NCBI GenBank assembly: GCA_036657395.1 | Contig: JAVXGM010000006.1 | Coordinates: forward strand, 62,001 to 126,000 | Length of the DNA stretch: 64,000 nt | Direction of reading: 5' to 3' | From: JAVXGM01 sp036657395 | GTDB lineage: Bacteria > Bacillota > Clostridia > Peptostreptococcales > Anaerovoracaceae | Part shown: positions 8,933-17,027 of the stretch, piece by piece | Layout: every line of letters starts with the position of its first letter | Position numbering within the stretch: the first letter of the stretch is position 1 | The notes under the pieces: model-generated | The model's database searches: none | Seen by the model: the letters and a program-made list of their open reading frames with translations, nothing else | What the model was told of the DNA's origin: nothing | Translations under genes and position numbers: made by a program

Positions 8933-9986
8933 TCTAAAAAAGAAAGAACATGCCTTTCAGCAGATAGGAAAGGATATCAGGAAGGAGGATATTAGTAATA
9001 TTCTCCTGCTTTGTGGTGAGGAACAATATTTAGTTCATTGGTCAATGGAACTTATAATTAATAAATATGTAGATGAGGCATATGCAAGTTTGGATGTAAC
9101 CAAGCTTGAAGGTGAGAGACTGACAATGGAAAATATAAAGGAAAGTTGTGAAACCCTAAGCATGTTTTCCCGGCGGCGAATAGTTATTTTACAAGATTTT
9201 CCTCCAGCTATAGGAGAAAAACTTACTGGATTTTCAGATAAGGATGAGGCGGATCTAATAGAATATATCCAAGATGTTCCTGATTCTTCCATTCTCATCA
9301 TCACGGGAAACACTTCACAAAAAAAGGATCGTAAAAAACCTAAGATTGAGACAGCCATAGGAAAAGTTGGCAAGGTTTACAACTTTGAGCCTCTTATGGG
9401 GCAACAGCTAAAAGCCTTTATCATCAAGCGGTTTAAAAATTCAGAGAAATTTTGTAGAGAATCGGTGCTCAGAGTACTTATTGAAGACAGCGGATATACA
9501 AACAAAGACATTGAGTACAATTTATACAACTTGGAAAATGATATAAAAAAAATCATTGCTCACAGTAAAGGAGACGAGATAATTGCCTCAGATGTGGCAT
9601 TGACTATTTCCACCAATATGGAGACTAATATTTTTGCAATGTTAGATGCAATTAGCAGAAATAGGAAAGACGAAGCCTACAGATTACTTCACAACCTACT
9701 GGTTTCAGGAGAAGGGGTATACAAACTTTTAGCCTTAATTTCTTCCCAGGTGGAACTAATTTTAGATGTGAAGGAAATGAGAGAAGAAGGAAAGGATCCT
9801 AAGCAGATACAAAAGCGGCTAGGTATTCACGAATTTAGAGTCAAAAAGGCTTTAGGCTTTAGTGGCAGGTATTCCATTAAGGAGTTAAAACTTATTTTAA
9901 CTAAGGTTTATGAAATAGACGGCCATATTAAGACAGGGCTTTTGGAACCCAATTTGGCCCTAGAACTATTTATTGCGGAGATATAA
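8916..9986 (+). CDS. holA: DNA polymerase III delta subunit
   Basis: A 356-residue HolA/YqeN family protein, the delta subunit of the clamp-loader complex that opens the beta sliding clamp. It has an N-terminal AAA-like region (LLCGEEQYLVHWSMELI), LQDFPP, a middle region ending in ITGNTSQKKDRKKP, and a C-terminal helical collar domain (NIFAMLDAISRNRKDEAYRL). It starts inside the end of comEC, as comEC-holA pairs commonly do in Firmicutes. The usual downstream rpsT is absent, and a transporter follows instead. Confidence 0.94.
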   Translation: MGNYSDLKKKEHAFQQIGKDIRKEDISNILLLCGEEQYLVHWSMELIINKYVDEAYASLDVTKLEGERLTMENIKESCETLSMFSRRRIVILQDFPPAIGEKLTGFSDKDEADLIEYIQDVPDSSILIITGNTSQKKDRKKPKIETAIGKVGKVYNFEPLMGQQLKAFIIKRFKNSEKFCRESVLRVLIEDSGYTNKDIEYNLYNLENDIKKIIAHSKGDEIIASDVALTISTNMETNIFAMLDAISRNRKDEAYRLLHNLLVSGEGVYKLLALISSQVELILDVKEMREEGKDPKQIQKRLGIHEFRVKKALGFSGRYSIKELKLILTKVYEIDGHIKTGLLEPNLALELFIAEI

Positions 9987-9988
9987 TC

Positions 9989-10927
9989 ATGTCAAGACAA
10001 GTAAAAGCAGACCTTATGTTGGTCATAGTAACAATATGTTGGGGGATATCCTACTTTTTAATGGATATTGCCCTTACAGAGATGGGTGCCTTCACCTTAA
10101 ATGCATATAGATTTTTAGGGGCCTTTGTCATTGCAGTAATTTTCACATTTCCAAAACTGAAGGGGGTAAATAAGAGGACCTTGATTTACAGTATGTTTGT
10201 AGGAATAGCATTGTTTTTCGTTTATATTGGTGCCACATATGGCGTCCTTTATACAAGCTTATCAAATGCAGGCTTTCTATGTGCTCTTTCTGTAATATTC
10301 ACCCCGTTTCTCAATTTTGTATTTAAAAAAGAGATTCCCAACAAAAAAATGGGAATTGTAGTGCTAATGTGCCTAGTGGGAATCGCACTACTTACATTAA
10401 ATAACCAATTGCAACTAGCTTGGGGAGATTTGCTTTGCATTTTGTGTGCCTTTGCCTATGCTGTAGATTTGATTATTACTGAAACAGCAGTAAAAAAAGA
10501 TGATGTAAATGCATTTCAGCTAGGGGTATTTCAGCTAGGATTTATGGGAGTGTTTTGTCTAATCACTGCATTTGTTGGAGAAAAGCCTTCATTGCCTGAG
10601 GCTCCTAGAGTTTGGGCTTCTGTATTATTTCTTTCTATATTCTGCACAGGCGTCGCTTTTATTGTTCAAGCCGTTGCCCAGCAATATACAACAGCCAATC
10701 ATGTAGGTGTAATATTTACTCTCGAACCAGTGTTTGCTGGAATTGTAGCTTTTGTTTTTGCAGGAGAGGTGTTACTTCCAAGAGCATATGCAGGAGGTGT
10801 ATTGTTGCTCCTGGCTCTTCTTGTTATGGAGATGAATCTGGGGAAATTGTTTAAACCCAAAGACTTGAATGTTTCAAAGAGGACAAAACCAGAGGAGATC
10901 AAAGCAGACAAAGACATGGATAAATAG
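9989..10927 (+). CDS. EamA/DMT-superfamily transporter
   Basis: A 312-residue membrane protein with ten predicted helices arranged as two EamA repeats. The first opens with MLVIVTICWGISYFLMDIAL and the second with LLCILCAFAYAVDLI. The C-terminal ~25 residues are charged (KRTKPEEIKADKDMDK). The family exports or exchanges metabolites such as amino acids, but the substrate cannot be deduced. It starts three bases after holA with a GGAGATA site, so it belongs to the same transcript. Confidence 0.88.
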   Translation: MSRQVKADLMLVIVTICWGISYFLMDIALTEMGAFTLNAYRFLGAFVIAVIFTFPKLKGVNKRTLIYSMFVGIALFFVYIGATYGVLYTSLSNAGFLCALSVIFTPFLNFVFKKEIPNKKMGIVVLMCLVGIALLTLNNQLQLAWGDLLCILCAFAYAVDLIITETAVKKDDVNAFQLGVFQLGFMGVFCLITAFVGEKPSLPEAPRVWASVLFLSIFCTGVAFIVQAVAQQYTTANHVGVIFTLEPVFAGIVAFVFAGEVLLPRAYAGGVLLLLALLVMEMNLGKLFKPKDLNVSKRTKPEEIKADKDMDK

Positions 10928-10945
10928 TAATTAAGAAAAAAAATG

Positions 10946-10993
10946 TTGCCGCTAAGAATGTTGAATTTTCAATTTTCTGGCGGTAATTTTTTT
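10946..10993 (+). terminator. Probable terminator after the comEC operon
   Basis: TTGCCGC (10946-10952) pairs with GCGGTAA (10980-10986, one G-U pair), flanked outside by A-rich and T-rich runs. The loop holds a smaller TTGAA/TTCAA stem. Confidence 0.6.
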
Positions 10994-11039
10994 CCAGATT
11001 TTGTGCAAGTAATTTCATTAATTTGAACATGGTAATACA

Positions 11040-11068
11040 TTGTCTTTTCTCGTGACATTTGATATAAT
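11040..11068 (+). promoter_or_regulatory. Predicted promoter of the NuoE/NuoF/fusion redox operon
   Basis: TTGTCT (11040-11045), a 17-bp spacer and a perfect TATAAT (11063-11068) stand 44 bases before the ATG of the first redox gene. Confidence 0.7.
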
Positions 11069-11112
11069 ACAGCGTATATGTGAAAACGATTTTAATACAG
11101 GAGGGTTTTTTT

Positions 11113-11628
11113 ATGAGTGAAAAAAGTTGTTGCTGCGGTTGCAAAGATCAAGCGCAACAGTTCAAAGAATTGGGACCGGTACTTGAAAAATACGGAAAAG
11201 TACCAGGTAACCTAATAACGATTTTACAAAAGGCACAAGACATTTACGGATATCTTTCATTAGATGCTATTAGCTACATATCTGAAGCAACAGGCATTAA
11301 AACGGCGAAGATATATGGGGTTGCTACGTTTTATTCACAATTTAGATTAAAACCAATTGGTAAGCATTTGATTATGCTTTGCAAAGGGACAGCTTGCCAT
11401 GTTAATGGTGCAGACATGATTGAAGAAGCGGTTTGTGAGCAATTAAACATTAAAGATGGAGAAACCACAGAAGATGGTCTATTTACTCTTAATAATATGG
11501 CTTGCCTTGGATGCTGCTCTCTTGCTCCGGTAATGATGATTAAAACTGGTCAGGAAGATGAAACTTATGGAAATCTGACCAAAGACTCTGTCAAGGACAT
11601 CCTTGCAGGGATTCAGGAAAGGGCATAG
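11113..11628 (+). CDS. NuoE-like [2Fe-2S] subunit (thioredoxin-fold)
   Basis: A 171-residue protein of the complex I 24-kDa/NuoE family, also found as HydC/HndA-type subunits of hydrogenases and formate dehydrogenases. It contributes one [2Fe-2S] cluster that exchanges electrons with the FMN subunit. The cluster ligands are visible as CKGTACHVNGA and ACLGCCSLAP. An extra N-terminal CCCGC cluster of cysteines (residues 6-10) is not part of that motif. Start ATG 11113 has AGGAGG eight bases upstream; the in-frame ATG at 11080 lacks one. The next gene begins 10 bases after its stop. Confidence 0.9.
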   Translation: MSEKSCCCGCKDQAQQFKELGPVLEKYGKVPGNLITILQKAQDIYGYLSLDAISYISEATGIKTAKIYGVATFYSQFRLKPIGKHLIMLCKGTACHVNGADMIEEAVCEQLNIKDGETTEDGLFTLNNMACLGCCSLAPVMMIKTGQEDETYGNLTKDSVKDILAGIQERA

Positions 11629-11638
11629 GGGTGAAGCA

Positions 11639-13387
11639 ATGAAGGTTATAATTGGACAGGGCAGTTGTGGCATTGCAACAGGTGCGAAAAAGACTACCGC
11701 TGAATTTGAAAAGCAAATCAAAGAAAAGAATCTTAATATAGACGTGGACATTACAGGTTGTGTTGGTACGTGTTACCTCGAACCTATTGTTGATGTTTAT
11801 GAAGATAACGGGGAAATGACCAGATACGTAAAGGTTCAACCAGAGAATGTAAAGGCTATCGTAGATAGTCATCTTATCGGTGGTAAGAAAGAACCAACAT
11901 TTGCTATCTCAAGTGAAGATGAGCAATTTGTAGGTAAACAGGAAAGAGTTGTACTTAGAAATTGCGGATTGATCAATCCAGAAAATATTGATGAGTACAT
12001 AGCAGTAGATGGATATAAGGCAGTAGAAAAAGTCATAACTAAGATGACAGAAGACGAAGTAATAGAAGAAATCAAAGTTGCTGGTCTTAGAGGCAGAGGA
12101 GGCGCAGGCTTTCCTACATGGTTCAAATGGAATGCGACAAAAGCCAACAAAGGAGATCAAAAATATTTAGTTTGCAATGCTGACGAAGGAGATCCAGGCG
12201 CATTCATGGATAGATCAGTTCTTGAAGGAGATCCACATTCACTTATAGAAGGAATGATTATTGGTGGATATGCAATGGGAGCTACTCAAGGAGTAATCTA
12301 TGTTCGTGCAGAGTATCCCCTAGCAATACACAGACTAGAAATCGCAATGGATCAAGCGAGAGAAAAAGGTTACCTAGGTGAAAATCTGTTTGGCAGTGGA
12401 TTTGATTTTGATCTTAGAATCAAAGCAGGAGCCGGCGCATTTGTATGTGGTGAAGAAACTGCACTTATTGCTTCCCTAGAAGGGGAACGAGGTATGCCTA
12501 GACTTAAGCCGCCATTCCCAGCAGCAAAGGGATACTGGCAGATGCCAACAGACATTAATAATGTAGAAACACTTGCAAACGTACCTTGGATTTTATTCAA
12601 TGGTGGTAAAGCATTTGGAGATATGGGCACTGAAAAGAGTAAAGGTACAAAAGTATTTGCTCTTGCTGGCAAGATTAAAAAGGGCGGTTTGGTAGAAGTA
12701 CCTATGGGTCTTCCACTTAAAGAAGTTATCTTTGGTATTGGTGGAGGCATCAAAGAAGATAAAGAATTCAAAGCTGTACAAATGGGTGGACCATCAGGCG
12801 GATGTATTCCAGCTGCATTGATTGATACACCAGTAGATTACGAAAATATTAACAAGACTGGCGCTATCGTTGGTTCTGGCGGTATGATCGTTATGGATGA
12901 AACTACTTGTATGGTAGACATGGCAAGATACTTCCTTGATTTTACAAGAAAAGAATCTTGCGGTAAATGTAACTATTGCCGTATTGGTACAAAGCGAATG
13001 TTAGAAATTCTAGAGAGAATTACACAGGGAGAAGGAGTAGATGGAGACATTGAGCTTCTTGAAGAATTAGCAGTTAAGATTAAAGATGGATCTATGTGCG
13101 GGCTTGGTCAAACAGCTCCAAACCCTGTTTTAACTACAATTAAGTATTTTAGAAATGAATATGAAGACCATATTTACAAGAAAAAGTGTACTGCAAAATC
13201 TTGCAGAGCACTTATTGAATTTGAGATTACAGATGGATGTAAGGGATGTACACTATGTGCTAAAAAATGTCCAGTAGATGCAATTTCAGGCGAAGTAAAG
13301 GGAAAACACGTTATTGACCAAGAGAAATGTATTAAGTGTGGCAGATGTGTTGAAAGCTGCAAATTTAATGCTATTACAGTAGAGTAG
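11639..13387 (+). CDS. NuoF-like NADH-binding FMN/Fe-S subunit
   Basis: About 582 residues with the layout of HydB/HndC-type diaphorase subunits. Residues 1-~90 form a thioredoxin-like [2Fe-2S] domain (QGSCGIA and TGCVGTCYLEP). The NuoF core has GLRGRGGAGFPTWFKW (NADH/FMN), CNADEGDPGAFMDRS, an SLBB region, and the ESCGKCNYCRIG [4Fe-4S] motif. Two C-terminal ferredoxin clusters follow (CKGCTLCAKKCPVDAI and CIKCGRCVESCKFNAI). It oxidises or reduces NAD(H) and passes electrons to the Fe-S chain. Such architectures occur in electron-bifurcating complexes. The ribosome site is AGGGGTGAAG. Confidence 0.92.
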   Translation: MKVIIGQGSCGIATGAKKTTAEFEKQIKEKNLNIDVDITGCVGTCYLEPIVDVYEDNGEMTRYVKVQPENVKAIVDSHLIGGKKEPTFAISSEDEQFVGKQERVVLRNCGLINPENIDEYIAVDGYKAVEKVITKMTEDEVIEEIKVAGLRGRGGAGFPTWFKWNATKANKGDQKYLVCNADEGDPGAFMDRSVLEGDPHSLIEGMIIGGYAMGATQGVIYVRAEYPLAIHRLEIAMDQAREKGYLGENLFGSGFDFDLRIKAGAGAFVCGEETALIASLEGERGMPRLKPPFPAAKGYWQMPTDINNVETLANVPWILFNGGKAFGDMGTEKSKGTKVFALAGKIKKGGLVEVPMGLPLKEVIFGIGGGIKEDKEFKAVQMGGPSGGCIPAALIDTPVDYENINKTGAIVGSGGMIVMDETTCMVDMARYFLDFTRKESCGKCNYCRIGTKRMLEILERITQGEGVDGDIELLEELAVKIKDGSMCGLGQTAPNPVLTTIKYFRNEYEDHIYKKKCTAKSCRALIEFEITDGCKGCTLCAKKCPVDAISGEVKGKHVIDQEKCIKCGRCVESCKFNAITVE

Positions 13388-13404
13388 GAGAGGAGGAGAC
13401 AACA

Positions 13405-16400
13405 ATGAACAAATTCAGATTAAATATTGACGGCAAAGAAGTCTTTGGCTTACCGGGACAGACAATTTTAGAAGTTGCCAGAGAAAACGATATATATATT
13501 CCAACTCTCTGCTTTGATGAAAGAACTAAGATTTACGGATCATGTGGTATCTGTATGTGTGAGGCTGAGGGTAATCCAAAATTGCTTAAGGCTTGTGCGA
13601 CAGAAATCGCTCCTAATATGGTGGTTAGCACAAACACACAAAGAGTTATAGAATCAAGAAAAACAAATCTTGAACTTCTATTATCCAATCATGTAGGTGA
13701 TTGTAGACCTCCTTGCGTACTTGCATGTCCAGCGCAGACTGATTGTCAGGGATATGTAGGACTAATCGCAAACGGAGAATACGAAGCTGCTATAGAAATG
13801 ATTAAGAACAAGATTCCACTTCCAGGTTCTTTGGGCAGAGTATGTCCTCACCCTTGCGAAGATGAATGTAGGAGAAAATTAATCGACGAGCCAATTTCAA
13901 TTCAAATGTTAAAACGTTTTGCAGCTGATCAGGATATGTACAGTGAAGATGCGTTTATGCCGGATTGTGAACCAGATACAGGAAAGAGCGTTGCTATTAT
14001 CGGTGGAGGACCTATGGGACTTTCTGCAGCATACTTCCTTAGAATCATGGGTCACGAAGTAACGATTTTTGAATCAATGCCTAAAGCCGGTGGTATGCTT
14101 CGCTATGGTATTCCTGAGTATAGATTACCTAAGGAAGTTTTGGATGATGAGGTATTCCTAATCGAAAAGATGGGTGTAGAAGTCATTACAAATACAAAAG
14201 TTGGAGTAGATATTCCATTTGAAACAATAAGAAGTGATTTTGATGCAGTGCTTCTTGGCATTGGTGCATGGGTATCTACAGGAGTTGGCTGTAAGGGAGA
14301 AGATGCTAAAGGCGTTATTGGCGGCATCGATTTCCTAAGAAAAGTAGTAAGAAACGAAGAAATTAAACTTGGAGAAAAAGTTGCTATCGTTGGTGGTGGT
14401 AATACTGCTATGGATGCTTGTAGAACTGCAGTAAGACTTGGAGCCAAGGAAGTTTATAATGTTTATAGACGTACAAAAGATGAAATGCCTGCTGACCAAA
14501 TTGAAATTATCGAAGGTGAAGAAGAGGGCGTAATCTTTAAAAATCTGACAAACCCTATAGAAGTGATTACAGATGAAGAGGGCCATGCTAAGCAGGTGCT
14601 ACTACAGGTAATGGAATTAGGCGAACCAGATGAATCTGGTAGAAGAAGGCCTATGCCAGTAGAAGGTAAGACAGAAATCATCGATGTTGATACAGTAATT
14701 CTTGCAATAGGTCAGGCAGTTGATAGCAGTATATTCGACGTTGAAAAAACTAGAAAAGGCGCTATTTCTTACGATCCTGATACATTCATGACCAGCATGC
14801 CAGGTGTATTTGCCGGTGGTGACTGTGGTAATGATAAAATTTCAATTGCAGTAGAAGCAATCGCTGATGCAAGAAAGTCATCATACATTATTGATGCTTA
14901 CTTAAACGGAGAGGCAGTTAAGTACGAAAAGCCTTACGTTGTAGAAAGAGATGATGTTACAGAAAAGACATTTGAAGATAGAGAAAAACTTTGTAGACCA
15001 GAGTATGATATTTTAGAAGCTGATGAAAGAAAGTCCAACTTCGCTGAGGTTGTTGTTTCAGGATTTGATGAAGAACAAGCGGAAGAAGAAGCGTCTAGAT
15101 GTCTAGAATGTGGATGCCATGATTACTTTGAATGTAAATTGATTGACTTTGCCAATGAGTATGATGTAAAACCAGAAAGACTGGCAGGGGACAAGAATCA
15201 GATTGAATTTAAAGATGATCATCCATTCATAGCAAGAGATCCAAACAAGTGTATTCTTTGCGGATTATGCGTAAGAGTTTGTGATGAAGTTATGGGTATA
15301 GGGGCTCTTGGCCTTGTAGATAGAGGATTTGATGCAGTAGTAAAGCCTAGCCTTGAAAAGCCACTTTGCGAATCAGGTTGTGTATCTTGTGGTCAATGTG
15401 TAAGCGTATGTCCTACAGGAGCACTTCAGGAAAAAACTAGCATGATTAAGGAAGTTCCTCTTCCAACAGATGTTACAAACACTACATGTTCATATTGTTC
15501 AGTAGGTTGTAGCTTGGAGCTTGAATCTTATGCAGATATGCTTATTAAATCCAACCCAGACAAAGAAGGTGCAGTGAATGCTGGGCTTATATGTGGTAAG
15601 GGTAAATGGGGATTTGATTGTTCCCTATTAGAAGACAAGTTGGAGAATCCTCTTATTAAAGAAGGGGAAAGCTTTAGAGAAACAGACTACCATGAAGCAT
15701 TTGTGCTTGTTGCTAAGAAGACCCAGTCTTTGGCAGCAAAATACGGGAAAGATGCCGTGGCAGTTGCTATCTCAGATAGATATACAAATGAAGAGGCTTA
15801 TGCCATGAAGAAATTGGCAGACGTACTTGGAGCAAAAACATTGTGCTTTAACAATAGAGTGAGTGGCCTTGCACCAGTAATAGGATTTGATGCTTCTCCA
15901 AACTCAATTGACGAGTTGCTTGCGACTAACGTGATTTTGGTAACAGGATTTAATACAGTAGATAATCCGGTAATCAGCCTTAAACTTAAACAGGCAGCAG
16001 AAAATGGTGCTAAGGTAGTTCTTATTAATCCAGAAGACTATCCACAGCATTTTGATTTTGCAACCAAGATAGTTGAGACGAAAAACGATGTATGTTTCTT
16101 AAAGGAAATCGCTAAGGCACTAGTTGATAGTGGTAAGACATCTTCAGTGGCTGGATTTGATGCATTTGCTGAGAGCCTTGCCAAGGTAAAGGTTTCTGAT
16201 GACGCAGCTGAAATTGCAGACCTGTATGGAAAAGCAAAGAAAGCAATGATCGTTTTCAACCAGAACTTTGTTACTACACAGGCAGCAAGCTTGATTGGTG
16301 ATATTGCTATGGTTTCAGGTCATATTGGTACACCAAGAGACGGCGTGTTACAAGTGAAAGCAAAAAATAATTCTCAAGGTATTGTGGATCTAGGAATCAG

Positions 16401-16905
16401 AGATGGTGCTGAAGCAATGGACGGCGTGAAAGCTCTCTTGATCTTCGGTGAAGAGCCAGATATACAATTTGACGGACTTGAATTCTTAATGGTTTCAGAT
16501 ACTCACATGACTATGACTGCATCTAAAGCAGATGTAGTATTACCAGGAACTGGATTTGCGAGTACAGATGGTACTTATACTAACACTGAGCGAAGATTGC
16601 AGCCAGTGCAACAGGCCATAGTTGAAGAAATTGACTTCAACAACTGGGAAATTGCAGCTGAAATTGCCCACGTATATGAAGTTGAGTTTGAATGGGAAGA
16701 TACATTTGAAATTTCTGCGGAAATGGAAGATACTCTACCAAGATATAAATATGCCCAGCTTGGAGAAATCCTAGGCGGAGTGCTTGCACCAACCCAGGAT
16801 GGAGCTTTTGTGGTAGTAGGTGATAGTGCCTTCGTTGATCCGCTTAAGTGTACAGATAGCTTGATGAACGTTATTAGTGAACGTTTACCAAAACCAGTAA
16901 AATAA
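13405..16905 (+). CDS. Fused 2Fe-2S / GltD-NfnB-like / ferredoxin / NuoG-FDH-like redox protein
   Basis: A 1166-residue multidomain protein. Residues 1-~80 are a NuoG-type [2Fe-2S] domain (GSCGICMC). About 85-160 carry the GltD-type Fe-S motifs (DCRPPCVLACPAQTDC, CPHPCEDEC). FAD binding starts near 195 (VAIIGGGPMGLSAAYFLR), NADPH binding near 325 (VAIVGGGNTAMDACR), and GVFAGGDC closes this module. Two [4Fe-4S] clusters follow (CILCGLCVRVC near 615, CVSCGQCVSVCP near 657). From ~694 comes a molybdopterin-oxidoreductase-like region with CSYCSVGC. Cys814 in LCFNNRVSGL aligns with the Sec/Cys of formate dehydrogenase, but the adjacent essential His is Phe. The C-terminal pterin-binding barrel seems absent. 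It is therefore more NuoG-like than FDH-like. Confidence 0.85.
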   Translation: MNKFRLNIDGKEVFGLPGQTILEVARENDIYIPTLCFDERTKIYGSCGICMCEAEGNPKLLKACATEIAPNMVVSTNTQRVIESRKTNLELLLSNHVGDCRPPCVLACPAQTDCQGYVGLIANGEYEAAIEMIKNKIPLPGSLGRVCPHPCEDECRRKLIDEPISIQMLKRFAADQDMYSEDAFMPDCEPDTGKSVAIIGGGPMGLSAAYFLRIMGHEVTIFESMPKAGGMLRYGIPEYRLPKEVLDDEVFLIEKMGVEVITNTKVGVDIPFETIRSDFDAVLLGIGAWVSTGVGCKGEDAKGVIGGIDFLRKVVRNEEIKLGEKVAIVGGGNTAMDACRTAVRLGAKEVYNVYRRTKDEMPADQIEIIEGEEEGVIFKNLTNPIEVITDEEGHAKQVLLQVMELGEPDESGRRRPMPVEGKTEIIDVDTVILAIGQAVDSSIFDVEKTRKGAISYDPDTFMTSMPGVFAGGDCGNDKISIAVEAIADARKSSYIIDAYLNGEAVKYEKPYVVERDDVTEKTFEDREKLCRPEYDILEADERKSNFAEVVVSGFDEEQAEEEASRCLECGCHDYFECKLIDFANEYDVKPERLAGDKNQIEFKDDHPFIARDPNKCILCGLCVRVCDEVMGIGALGLVDRGFDAVVKPSLEKPLCESGCVSCGQCVSVCPTGALQEKTSMIKEVPLPTDVTNTTCSYCSVGCSLELESYADMLIKSNPDKEGAVNAGLICGKGKWGFDCSLLEDKLENPLIKEGESFRETDYHEAFVLVAKKTQSLAAKYGKDAVAVAISDRYTNEEAYAMKKLADVLGAKTLCFNNRVSGLAPVIGFDASPNSIDELLATNVILVTGFNTVDNPVISLKLKQAAENGAKVVLINPEDYPQHFDFATKIVETKNDVCFLKEIAKALVDSGKTSSVAGFDAFAESLAKVKVSDDAAEIADLYGKAKKAMIVFNQNFVTTQAASLIGDIAMVSGHIGTPRDGVLQVKAKNNSQGIVDLGIRDGAEAMDGVKALLIFGEEPDIQFDGLEFLMVSDTHMTMTASKADVVLPGTGFASTDGTYTNTERRLQPVQQAIVEEIDFNNWEIAAEIAHVYEVEFEWEDTFEISAEMEDTLPRYKYAQLGEILGGVLAPTQDGAFVVVGDSAFVDPLKCTDSLMNVISERLPKPVK

Positions 16906-16919
16906 AATTTAAGATTAAA

Positions 16920-16952
16920 GTAAAGCGTCAACCAATTTGGTTGGCGTTTTAC
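16920..16952 (+). terminator. Terminator of the redox operon
   Basis: An almost fully self-complementary 33-base hairpin (GTAAAGCGTCAACCAA paired with TTGGTTGGCGTTTTAC, with two G-U pairs). The T-rich tail is part of the right arm. The glnA promoter begins three bases later. Confidence 0.75.
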
Positions 16953-16954
16953 TA

Positions 16955-16983
16955 TTGACAGACCTATCACAAAAATATATACT
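16955..16983 (+). promoter_or_regulatory. Predicted SigA promoter of glnA
   Basis: Perfect TTGACA (16955-16960), 17 bp, TATACT (16978-16983), 44 bases upstream of the glnA ATG. No GlnR-like palindrome was recognised nearby. Confidence 0.75.
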
Positions 16984-17027
16984 CGTAACAGGAAAAAAAT
17001 ATTGCAAAAGAGAAAAGGAGACTTTCC

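Noticed and set aside
13174..13362. Minus-strand frame in the NuoF-like ferredoxin region
   Set aside because: Mirror of Cys-rich coding sequence, no start signal.
15484..16905. Active selenocysteine formate dehydrogenase
   Set aside because: No in-frame TGA with a following SECIS-like loop was seen. The active-site position is Cys, with Phe replacing the essential His.
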